Of a DNA stretch of 34,125 nucleotides, positions 27,166 to 34,125 are shown in pieces. The position numbers and the translations under genes were made by a program. Origin of the DNA: an uncultured Bacilli bacterium (GTDB lineage Bacteria; Bacillota_I; Bacilli_A; ML615J-28; CAG-313); the NCBI GenBank assembly GCA_944326155.1, contig CALVCV010000016.1, forward strand, positions 1 to 34,125, read 5' to 3'. The stretch's first letter is position 1; every line of letters starts with the position of its first letter. A model generated the notes under the pieces. It saw only the letters and a list, made by a program, of their open reading frames with translations, ran no database searches and was not told where the DNA came from.

Positions 27166-27693
27166 TTGAAAGCAACAGGAGTAGTAAGAAGAATTGATGA
27201 TTTAGGTAGAATTGTTTTACCTAAAGAATTAAGAAGAACGATGCGTATCAAAGAAGGTGAATCTTTAGAAATATATACCGATGGTACAGACAGAATTGTT
27301 TTGAAAAAATATTCGCCTGTCCAAAATGTTAATGATTTTGTTGAAGAATTTGTAGAAAGTGTATATGCATCAAATAAAAAAGATATTATTATTACGGATA
27401 ACGAAAAAGTAATTGCTTATGCAGGCAATTTTAAAACTGATTTAAGTAATAAAAGAATTTCAATGAGATTAGAAGAAAAAATGAGTAAGCGACAAACACA
27501 AGTAATAGATAAAGCTGAAAATTTTGAATTTTTCGAGAATTTTCCTATTAACAAAGCTGCGATTATTAAACCAATTAATGTAATGGGAGATATTTCGGGG
27601 TCAGTGATTGTTTTAAGTGATACTATTACTGATGTTGAAAAATCGCTTGCAGAATTTGGTGGTATGTTTATGGGAAGATATTTAGAAGGATAA
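27166..27693 (+). CDS. spoVT: Stage V sporulation regulator SpoVT
   Basis: AbrB-family transcription factor that adjusts SigG-dependent genes in the forespore. 175 residues. N-terminal swapped-hairpin DNA-binding domain (residues 1-50: MKATGVVRRIDDLGRIVLPK, ELRRTMRIKEGESLEIY), and a C-terminal GAF-like domain of about 115 residues, which separates SpoVT from AbrB and Abh. Starts with TTG, preceded by ATGGAGG at good spacing. It directly follows mfd, as in Bacillus, and ends at a strong terminator. Confidence 0.94.
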   Translation: MKATGVVRRIDDLGRIVLPKELRRTMRIKEGESLEIYTDGTDRIVLKKYSPVQNVNDFVEEFVESVYASNKKDIIITDNEKVIAYAGNFKTDLSNKRISMRLEEKMSKRQTQVIDKAENFEFFENFPINKAAIIKPINVMGDISGSVIVLSDTITDVEKSLAEFGGMFMGRYLEG

Positions 27694-27730
27694 AAAAAGT
27701 TTGTAGGATAAAAACCTACAAACTTTTTTT
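27692..27730 (+). terminator. Terminator after spoVT
   Basis: Perfect 16-base stem (27692-27707 and 27715-27730) with a 7-base loop, ending in seven T. Confidence 0.95.
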
Positions 27731-27748
27731 GGAATAAAATAAGAAAAT

Positions 27749-27777
27749 TCAACAATTTTCGACCATATCAATATAAT
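27749..27777 (+). promoter_or_regulatory. Promoter of the broken protease gene
   Basis: TCAACA (27749-27754, four of six to consensus), 17-base spacer, TATAAT (27772-27777), then GAAGGAG ahead of the start at 27812. The control signals are intact although the gene is not. Confidence 0.55.
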
Positions 27778-27811
27778 ATAATAAAACAAATAATATGAAG
27801 GAGAAAATAAA

Positions 27812-29436
27812 ATGAAAAAAATATGTTTAATAGTATTTGTAACATCTTTATTTTTTTTAATTCACTTAAATGATGTAAAAGCTGAGCAATATGAAAATAT
27901 AGATATTGTAACAGTAGCAAATTATTATATTAATGAATATTTTGATTGTAGTTATCACCTAAAAAACTATGAATATATTTATGATTTAGACAATAAGTGG
28001 CATTATTTAATTCATGTTGATCCTATATGATATATGATTATAGATAAAGATACTTTCAATTTACAAGAGGCATCTGTTAGTATGAATAGCCCATATAGTG
28101 AATATGATAGTAGTGATTTAAAAATATATTTAGGTCCTACTAATTATTATATATATGATAATAATCAACTTATAAATGTACATACTAAACATGAGATAAC
28201 TATAGATAGTGAACTAAATAATACTTTGAGTTTGCTAGAGAATAATTTTACTACAATAAACGAGATGCAGATGATCTCTATCGGTGGTGATGGTGGCGAA
28301 GATAACGATAGAACGTATGATACAAGTGGGTTTATATTAATCCCCAATGCTCAATATATGAAAAATTTAACCTTTTATCCTGATAATCAAAATGGTACTT
28401 GTGGTTATGTATCATTAAGTATTTTGTTAGGTTATCTTAATACTTTTTATAATCCTTATACTATTCCCGATGGTACTATCACTCATATAAGACCTGATGG
28501 TTCTAGTGAAACTAGTACTGGATTTATTACAAGTGCACCTAAAAACTATACATTAAATTTACCAAATGATTTATCTATTTATGATTGGGCAACAATGCCT
28601 GGTACTACTAATATAATATACGACATTTTACAAGATTATGAACATTATTTATTACAAACATCTAATGGAAATGCCGTAGCGTCTAATCAATTTGAAGATA
28701 CTTTTTTAGATTATAAGGATGATTATATACCAAGTGAATATCAAAATAATTATGAAATAGTGAATATTCCTTTTAGTTCATTGCAAAATAAAAAAATAAA
28801 GCTAAAGAATTAATAGATGAAGGCATTCCTGTTGTTTTGTCGCTTACAAATTATGATTACACAACAAATATTGGGACAGGTAATGGTAATTTGCAAGAAG
28901 CTCATAATGTTATTGCTTATGGATATAAAAACGATATGTTTTTGACTCATTTTGGTTGGAAAGGCGAGGCTAATTATAGAGAAGTGATATTAAATAGTTA
29001 TTCTATTTATTCAGTTTTTGCTATTAAATATATATCAGAACATATTCATAATGACTTTTTTGAGTGGAAAACCATATATGGAAATGGAACTTATTGTTCC
29101 TGTGGGTATTTGAATTGCAGTCATCCATCGAATAATTTTGTTCAAAATAATAACGAAAATCATCAATTTGTTGTGGGAGAAACTACAATGATTTGTAACC
29201 GATGTGGATTTGAGAAATCGTTACCATGTTCACATAATTATATCTATAATAATTATTATGATAAAATAGGCCATCAAATGAAATGTACAATATGTGGTGA
29301 TATAAAAAAAGAGTCTCATAAATGTATTTCAATTCAAGGAGTATATAGTTGTACAATTTGTCCATATGAAAATAAAAATATAGTAATTGGGCCTACTAAT
29401 TTATTTTTGAAAAAGGAGGAAAACGATGAAGAATAG
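27812..29436 (+). pseudogene. Secreted papain-like cysteine protease, broken by a stop and a frameshift
   Basis: Read through, this is one secreted protein of about 540 residues in three pieces: 27812-28030 (signal peptide MKKICLIVFVTSLFFLIHLN, cut near VKA/EQ), 28034-28813 and 28837-29436. TGA at 28028-28030 is exactly in frame; the downstream text continues YMIIDKDTF, suggesting an original GGA (GYMIID). At an A7 run (28790-28796) a one-base loss shifts the frame; restoring one A gives NKAKELIDEGIPVVLSLTNY. Catalytic Cys is in NGTCGYVSLSILLGYL; the His is in EAHNVIAYGY. The C-terminal part has repeated CxxC pairs (CNRCG, CTICG, CTICP), possibly metal binding. TGA is a stop elsewhere in this genome, so it is not Trp. 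Probably a recent pseudogene; slippage at A7 could repair only one lesion. Confidence 0.85.
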
Positions 29437-30175
29437 AACTAAAATAATTCTATCAGTTGTACCTGCCATCCTTTTGGTTGTTATAATTGGATGTGTTGGT
29501 TTTGGAATTTGGTTTTACCATAATTTTGAAGGTGGGAATCCTCCTAAAAATACTTATTTTTGTTTTGACAAATATGAAGATGTGGCGTCTTTATTAAATA
29601 AAAATTATCAAAATGATGATTATTTCTTCGTTGATCTTCATAATTATGATCAACATATAGTAGATTCTTGCTATGTTGTTTCTAGCAGTGGTGAACAAAT
29701 AGAATTGGATGATATTACTAAAATCAATAGTTTGAGTTCTTATTATCAAGTAGATAATCAAAATGGCCTAATTGGTATTTATATTAAATATATTTATGCT
29801 GATGATGAAGAAAAGGAAAAAATAAATCATATTCAAATGGACAACATTGGGATCAGTCAAATTGCTCAATTCAAAAATTATTATTTTGATTCTCAATTTT
29901 GGTTAAATATAGACGATGTAAATGAAAAGTATAACTATCCTGAATTTGTTTTTAATTTTAAACAACAACTAGATAAGTTTAGCTTTGTTGAATATACGAC
30001 AAATTATTCTCATTTAGGAATAACTAAAAGTAGTGATTTGTATGTGATGTTTATGTATGAAAATGAATCTATTTCAATAAAACAAGATAAAATGGAAAGA
30101 TTAGATAGCCAACAAACATCACTTCAAGAAGCATATGAACTGCAACTTATTGATTATTTAATTCACAATTGGTAA
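29426..30175 (+). CDS. Membrane-anchored protein of unknown function
   Basis: 249 residues, not recognised. Residues 7-31 form one membrane segment (IILSVVPAILLVVIIGCVGF); the remaining 215 residues are hydrophilic, acidic and rich in Tyr, Asp and Asn, probably outside the cell. No catalytic motif seen. A good AAGGAGG site precedes the start, which overlaps the end of the protease gene by 11 bases, so the two were co-transcribed. It may have been an immunity, chaperone or inhibitor partner of the protease, but that rests only on position. The frame is intact although the upstream gene is broken. Confidence 0.8.
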   Translation: MKNRTKIILSVVPAILLVVIIGCVGFGIWFYHNFEGGNPPKNTYFCFDKYEDVASLLNKNYQNDDYFFVDLHNYDQHIVDSCYVVSSSGEQIELDDITKINSLSSYYQVDNQNGLIGIYIKYIYADDEEKEKINHIQMDNIGISQIAQFKNYYFDSQFWLNIDDVNEKYNYPEFVFNFKQQLDKFSFVEYTTNYSHLGITKSSDLYVMFMYENESISIKQDKMERLDSQQTSLQEAYELQLIDYLIHNW

Positions 30176-30192
30176 GTATAAATAACTAGTCT

Positions 30193-30228
30193 AAACTATT
30201 AGTAAAATATTTTACTAATAGTTTTTTT
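30193..30228 (+). terminator. Terminator after the protease locus
   Basis: A perfect 15-base stem, AAACTATTAGTAAAA with TTTTACTAATAGTTT, loop TA (effectively 13 pairs with a larger loop), ending in seven T. Confidence 0.92.
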
Positions 30229-30531
30229 ATTGCTATACTATAGTCGGTAATAAAGAAGTAATGAAGGAAAAATAAATGATAGGTATACTTTATTCAAAAA
30301 ATTTAGTTTTATAATACTAAAATTTATGTCGCTTTAACAAAAGCAAAGATTTTGAAAATGAAAAACTGTTGATTATGGTATTGTTTTATTCAGTAATGGT
30401 ACTTATGATAATGGAACAAGAAGGGATATTTTATTAGAATAATATACATATTTTTTCATATAGACCACCTAAAACTTTAAGATTTGTTTGGTGTTGTAAA
30501 GAAGAAAATAAAAAATAAAAGGGTGTAATAT
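30229..30531 (+). other. Non-coding stretch with possible decayed gene fragments
   Basis: No intact gene. A ribosome-site-like AAGGAAAAATAA before ATG 30275 opens a frame of only a dozen codons (MIGILYSKNLVL). Further on, 30371-30442 reads DYGIVLFSNGTYDNGTRRDI with a normal-looking composition before a stop. These could be pieces of one small gene broken by several stops and shifts, but no family is recognised and chance is possible. Confidence 0.3.
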
Positions 30532-30560
30532 TTTACAATTTATTGAATTTGAAGTAATAT
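30532..30560 (+). promoter_or_regulatory. Promoter of fba
   Basis: TTTACA (30532-30537), 17-base spacer, TAATAT (30555-30560), with AGGAGG (30590-30595) nine bases before the fba start. SigA type. Confidence 0.7.
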
Positions 30561-30604
30561 ATATATGTTTGAAAGATAAATTTAAGATTAGGAGGAAAAT
30601 ATAA

Positions 30605-31468
30605 ATGCCATTAGTAAATATGTGTAAAATGCTAAATGAGGCAAGAAAAGGTAAATATGCTGTGGGTCAATTCAATATTAACAATCTTGAATGGACGAAA
30701 ACAATTCTTGAAACAGCACAAAAAAATCAATCACCCGTTATTCTTGGAGTGTCTGAAGGTGCTGCAAAATATATGGGCGGATTTGATACTGTTGTTGGTA
30801 TGGTAAAAGGTTTAATGAAGTACTTAAATGTAACAGTTGAAGTTGCAATTCATTTAGATCATGGATCTACTTTTGAAAGTTGTAAAAATGCAATTGAAGC
30901 TGGTTTTACATCTGTTATGATTGATGGTTCACATCATCCAATTGAAGAAAACATTAAAATGACTAAAGAAGTTGTTGATTTTGCGCATGCAAGAGGAGTA
31001 AGTGTTGAGGCAGAAGTTGGTACGGTTGGTGGCAATGAAGATGGTGTTATTGGTGGTATTAAATATGCTGATTTAAATGAATGTGTGCGTCTTGTAAAGG
31101 AAGCAAAAGTTGATGCCCTTGCACCAGCACTAGGATCTGTTCATGGACCATATCAAGGTGAACCTGTTCTTGGTTTTACAGAAATGGAAGCCATTGGTAA
31201 TGCAACAAATATGCCACTTGTATTACATGGAGGAACTGGTATACCTGATGATAAAATCAAAAAGGCTATTGCTTGTGGAACTTGCAAAATTAATGTAAAT
31301 ACTGAATGCCAATTAGCTTTTAACAAATTATTAAGAGAATTCTTAGCAGATGAAAAGAATGCTAAAGTTTATGATCCACGTAAACTTCTTGGACCTGCAA
31401 CAAAAGGTATTGCAGCAGCAGTTACTGAAAAAATGACAGTTTTTGGTTCAGTCGGTAAAAATAACTAA
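30605..31468 (+). CDS. fba: Class II fructose-bisphosphate aldolase
   Basis: Zinc-dependent aldolase of glycolysis and gluconeogenesis, splitting fructose 1,6-bisphosphate to glyceraldehyde-3-phosphate and dihydroxyacetone phosphate. 287 residues, the short class IIB size typical of Firmicutes. Visible: [31 protein letters not shown] with H83, D85 (catalytic) and H86 (zinc), [41 protein letters not shown] and KINVNTE. The last motif is usually NIDTD in this family; NVNTE is a common variant. Related tagatose-bisphosphate aldolases are similar, but no tagatose or galactitol genes are nearby. Single-gene unit with promoter and terminator. Confidence 0.95.
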   Translation: MPLVNMCKMLNEARKGKYAVGQFNINNLEWTKTILETAQKNQSPVILGVSEGAAKYMGGFDTVVGMVKGLMKYLNVTVEVAIHLDHGSTFESCKNAIEAGFTSVMIDGSHHPIEENIKMTKEVVDFAHARGVSVEAEVGTVGGNEDGVIGGIKYADLNECVRLVKEAKVDALAPALGSVHGPYQGEPVLGFTEMEAIGNATNMPLVLHGGTGIPDDKIKKAIACGTCKINVNTECQLAFNKLLREFLADEKNAKVYDPRKLLGPATKGIAAAVTEKMTVFGSVGKNN

Positions 31469-31475
31469 ACAACAA

Positions 31476-31509
31476 AAAAAGAATACAAAATTTAATTTGT
31501 ATTCTTTTT
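31476..31509 (+). terminator. Terminator after fba
   Basis: AAAAAGAATACAAA (31476-31489) pairs exactly with TTTGTATTCTTTTT (31496-31509), six-base loop, then GTTTTTTT. Confidence 0.93.
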
Positions 31510-31528
31510 GTTTTTTTATAAGTTATGA

Positions 31529-31534
31529 TATAAT
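31529..31534 (+). promoter_or_regulatory. Extended -10 promoter of the glycosyltransferase-like gene
   Basis: TGATATAAT: consensus -10 TATAAT (31529-31534) with TGn in front. No good -35; that position falls in the fba terminator's T-run. GAGGT ribosome site follows before ATG 31552. Confidence 0.5.
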
Positions 31535-31551
31535 AATATAGAGGTAATCCT

Positions 31552-32463
31552 ATGGAAAATATAAAGATACAATTTAAAGATATTGTCGTTGATGTTGCAT
31601 TAATTATTGACAAAAGAATAGGCGATGAAATAGAAGAAAACGAATATGTAAAGCATATTGAAACCTACATTAGACAAACTGACAATTTATATATATATAA
31701 TATGACAAATCAAGATTTAACATCTTTTTACCAAAAGTTAGAAAAATATGACAATATTTTATATACTAATTGTGAAAATCTTGGCGAAGTACAAAATTAT
31801 CAAAGAATCTTAGAATATTTTTTAGCGAAAAATTGTGATTTTGGTGTTGTTATGCAACAAGGATATTACTATGAAGAAGGTGCCTTTTTAGCTTTACGTC
31901 GGTATGCGACAGAACATGATACAAGTAAGATTGCGGTTATTACACCAATGCCTCTTAGAGGATGTGAACCATTCCTCACTCAAGTTGAAGATGAAAGAAC
32001 ATGTAAGGGTTGTAATTTAGTAGGTACATTTATTAATATGCATATTTTTAAGGAGTTATCTCCATTAAAATTAGAATATTATCAATCTACTTTTGATTAT
32101 GAATATTGCCTTCGAGCAAGAAAAAATGGCTATCAAGTTGTGCTTTTACAAAATCAAGTATTACGTAATCAAAATTATCGTATTGTGGAAAAAAAGTTTT
32201 TCTTTATTAATTTAACTACTTATGATTATGACTTAGTGGATTTATACTATCAAACAAGAAATCGATATTATTTATGGGATGAATACAAAGATATTGATTC
32301 TGACTTTGTAAAATTGGATAAAAAATTATTTAAAGGGGAGCGTCATATGTTAAAAGTAAGAGATAAAAATTATCGTGATAAATTTTATATGATGGAAGAA
32401 GCACACTTTGATTATTTAAAAGGTAAAAAAGGTAAATATAAAGGAGAAAATAAGAATGAATAA
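31552..32463 (+). CDS. Glycosyltransferase-like protein (GT2 / rhamnosyltransferase-type), degenerate N-terminus
   Basis: 303 residues, cytoplasmic (no signal). The C-terminal half resembles GT2 rhamnosyltransferases of the RfbF type: the acceptor/base region GCNLVGTFINMHIFKELSPL and then FDYEYCLRARKNGYQVVLLQ, equivalent to the usual FID-xDxEwclRlrxxGy. The N-terminal half has a fold-like pattern (VDVALIIDKRI, DNILYTNCENLGE, CDFGVVMQQGYYYEEGAF) but lacks the usual LDxDt nucleotide-sugar motif; QQGYY stands in its place. It overlaps the following phosphodiester glycosidase by 8 bases, so both probably act in cell-surface polysaccharide metabolism. Whether it is catalytically active is open. 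Confidence 0.6.
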   Translation: MENIKIQFKDIVVDVALIIDKRIGDEIEENEYVKHIETYIRQTDNLYIYNMTNQDLTSFYQKLEKYDNILYTNCENLGEVQNYQRILEYFLAKNCDFGVVMQQGYYYEEGAFLALRRYATEHDTSKIAVITPMPLRGCEPFLTQVEDERTCKGCNLVGTFINMHIFKELSPLKLEYYQSTFDYEYCLRARKNGYQVVLLQNQVLRNQNYRIVEKKFFFINLTTYDYDLVDLYYQTRNRYYLWDEYKDIDSDFVKLDKKLFKGERHMLKVRDKNYRDKFYMMEEAHFDYLKGKKGKYKGENKNE

Positions 32464-34125
32464 AATAAGTAAAGTATTGTGTAGTCTAGTGATTTGTTAT
32501 TTAATTGGTTTATTTTTGACAACCAATATGCATGATTATTTAGCATATGATAGTATAGATTCAACAGGCGTAACCCAGTGGAATATTGCAAATGAGCAAA
32601 TAGTTGATAAGTATGGGTTACATTATTCACATATGACGGGTACCCCTACTACAAACGGCATAAAAGGTAGCGAAAAAAATGTAAATTACTTTAGTATGAA
32701 AACAGATGACATCAATTCTAAACTTGTAACATGGATTAAACCAATGAGCAATGGGTCTTTTGGTACTTCAAGACTTACTACTTTAGCAAAAGATTATGAA
32801 GAAAAAAATCCTGGTTGGATTGTTGTTGCGGGAATTAATGCTGATCAGTGGTATTATAGTACAAATAAGTATGGACAAAAAGGTGGATATTTCTTCTTTC
32901 CTAATCAAACTTACTATCCATTAACAGTAGGAGGTGAAAATTTATTTACGATTAATCCCTTAGGCGGCACAGGTAATGGCATAGGTATAACCAATAATCC
33001 AGAAAATCCGCTTATGGATGTATCGGGAAGTGCAAATGTCTTAATTAAAATTTATGATGAGAATAATAACATGATAGCTTCATTTCCGGTTGATGGATTT
33101 AACCAAACACCAAATACTACACAAACTATTGTATGGAGTGGTAGATATAGCGAAGAACAAACAGGTAATTATATTGCTAAAGAAGTAACTTCAAATAATG
33201 ATTTATATATTGTTGAATATGCTGATCTTGCTTATATGAATAATTCAAAAGAATATGCATATGAAGGAACAATTTATGCTCCAGTTGACTCTTTTTATGG
33301 TAGAGGTGTCATTTCGTCAGTTTCATCTAAAGCAACATTAAAACTTGGTCAATTTGCCGTTGAAACCAATAATACTGCCCTTAAAGAATTATTAGATGTT
33401 GGTGTAAAAATAATAGTTGAGCATCAATATACGCAAGATGCAGCAAACGAGTTAGAATCAGTTACAGGTTACCATACAACACATGTTAAAAATGGTGAGT
33501 ATGTTGATTTTATGCCAGGCGATACATATAATTCAAACACAAGACCACGTTCAATTTTTGGGGTTAAAGAAGATGGCACATATTTTTTAATGACAACAAG
33601 AGATGTACTTAGCACTTCACTTGGTGGTACAACTTATACTGAAACTAATGCGATTTTAGATTACTATGATACCTATACCGCTTACCAAGATGATGGAGGA
33701 GGTTCTGTTACAGCAATTTATCGCAATAACTCAGGTGAATTTGATGTTGTTAGTGAATCATGTGACCCTGGTGTGACTGAAAGAAATATATGTACAGCTT
33801 TATTTTTTGTTATTAGAGACCCAGGTTATACAACTCAATTTGCTAAATCAACGCCTACTACTATTGAATTAAATAAGAAAAATAATCTATTTACAAAAGA
33901 TATGCAAAATGTTAAGTTTACCATTGATGGTACAACTTATGAAGCAACAGGTGATACAACAATTATAACAAATTTAAAAGAAAATACTGAATATCCAATT
34001 ACTGTAGAATATACCTATCTTGATAAATTTTACCAAACAATTATGTATGCAACAACTAAAGCATATTATCCAGGCTTAGATTTTATACCACGAAGTCATG
34101 GTTTTATCGTTCAAAAAAGAAGTAC
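32456..34125 (+). CDS. Phosphodiester glycosidase (NAGPA domain), partial at window end
   Basis: Runs off the right edge: 556 codons seen, no stop. Start ATG 32456 after AAAGGAG, overlapping the previous gene by 8 bases. N-terminal hydrophobic segment KVLCSLVICYLIGLFLTTN (signal peptide or anchor). Then a large exported domain with WIVVAGINADQWY, GGYFFFPNQTYYPLTVG, RPRSIFGVKEDGTYFLMTT, a Glu/Ala-rich segment around TETNAILDYY, the DDGGGSVTAIY turn, and a closing ERNICTALFFVI. The GINAD, RxxxG and DGGGS elements fit the NAGPA (formerly DUF2233) family, which cleaves sugar-phosphodiester bonds. A C-terminal beta-domain starts near residue 470. Probably acts on surface phosphopolysaccharide or wall teichoic material; substrate unknown. 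Confidence 0.75.
   Translation, partial: MNKISKVLCSLVICYLIGLFLTTNMHDYLAYDSIDSTGVTQWNIANEQIVDKYGLHYSHMTGTPTTNGIKGSEKNVNYFSMKTDDINSKLVTWIKPMSNGSFGTSRLTTLAKDYEEKNPGWIVVAGINADQWYYSTNKYGQKGGYFFFPNQTYYPLTVGGENLFTINPLGGTGNGIGITNNPENPLMDVSGSANVLIKIYDENNNMIASFPVDGFNQTPNTTQTIVWSGRYSEEQTGNYIAKEVTSNNDLYIVEYADLAYMNNSKEYAYEGTIYAPVDSFYGRGVISSVSSKATLKLGQFAVETNNTALKELLDVGVKIIVEHQYTQDAANELESVTGYHTTHVKNGEYVDFMPGDTYNSNTRPRSIFGVKEDGTYFLMTTRDVLSTSLGGTTYTETNAILDYYDTYTAYQDDGGGSVTAIYRNNSGEFDVVSESCDPGVTERNICTALFFVIRDPGYTTQFAKSTPTTIELNKKNNLFTKDMQNVKFTIDGTTYEATGDTTIITNLKENTEYPITVEYTYLDKFYQTIMYATTKAYYPGLDFIPRSHGFIVQKRS

Noticed and set aside
28028-28030. TGA in the protease read as Trp (Mycoplasma code)
   Set aside because: recF and pth end in TGA with tight, normal overlaps to gyrB and mfd, Trp is written TGG throughout, and the essential genes have no internal TGA. 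The context YMIID suggests a lost Gly codon, not Trp.

Overview
The window spans a bacterial chromosomal replication origin. Genes on the left (101-7264) read leftward (asnS, mnmE, jag, yidC, rnpA, rpmH, one unknown membrane protein). The replication genes read rightward (dnaA, dnaN, then an S4-domain gene, recF, gyrB, gyrA). DnaA boxes lie on both sides of dnaA. The DNA is strongly AT-rich, start sites carry Shine-Dalgarno sequences, and asnS and serS have T-box leaders, which together point to a low-GC Firmicute (Bacilli). The sporulation genes gerQ, cwlJ and spoVT suggest an endospore former. I would place it near the Erysipelotrichia / Turicibacter / Haloplasma side of the Bacilli, but that placement is inference. 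TGA ends recF and pth, each in a tight overlap with the next gene, so the standard bacterial code applies and not the Mycoplasma code.

Region 1-7320: asnS (promoter and T-box) and mnmE, then the rpmH-rnpA-yidC-jag cluster, all on the minus strand, and a single-pass membrane protein of unknown function beside the origin. Region 7321-8991: a bipartite oriC with four DnaA boxes upstream of dnaA, and one inverted box plus an AT-rich, DnaA-trio-like unwinding zone between dnaA and dnaN. Region 10162-12600: an unusual insertion between dnaN and recF. It holds a ParA ATPase and a ribbon-helix-helix partner (a plasmid-style ParA/ParG-like pair; no ParB in view), read leftward, and then about 1.2 kb of non-coding DNA. 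Its core is only about 6% G+C by hand count and contains palindromes and a long inverted repeat. I consider this the best candidate for an undescribed system: an origin-proximal ParA/RHH segregation module with its own centromere.

Region 12600-20153: yaaA-type S4 gene, recF, gyrB and gyrA as a tight operon, then serS with its own promoter and a T-box whose specifier reads UCU (Ser). Region 20154-23080: HIT hydrolase; the cortex-lytic pair cwlJ-gerQ behind a SigE-like promoter; divergent inorganic pyrophosphatase, then folD. Region 23089-27730: pth, mfd, and spoVT behind a match to the forespore SigG consensus.

Region 27812-30230: a secreted papain-like cysteine protease gene broken by an in-frame TGA and a one-base frameshift at an A7 run, followed by an intact membrane protein of unknown function. 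Region 30230-34125: a non-coding stretch with possible gene debris, class II fructose-bisphosphate aldolase (fba), then a glycosyltransferase-like gene overlapping the start of a phosphodiester glycosidase (NAGPA-type) gene that runs off the window end.
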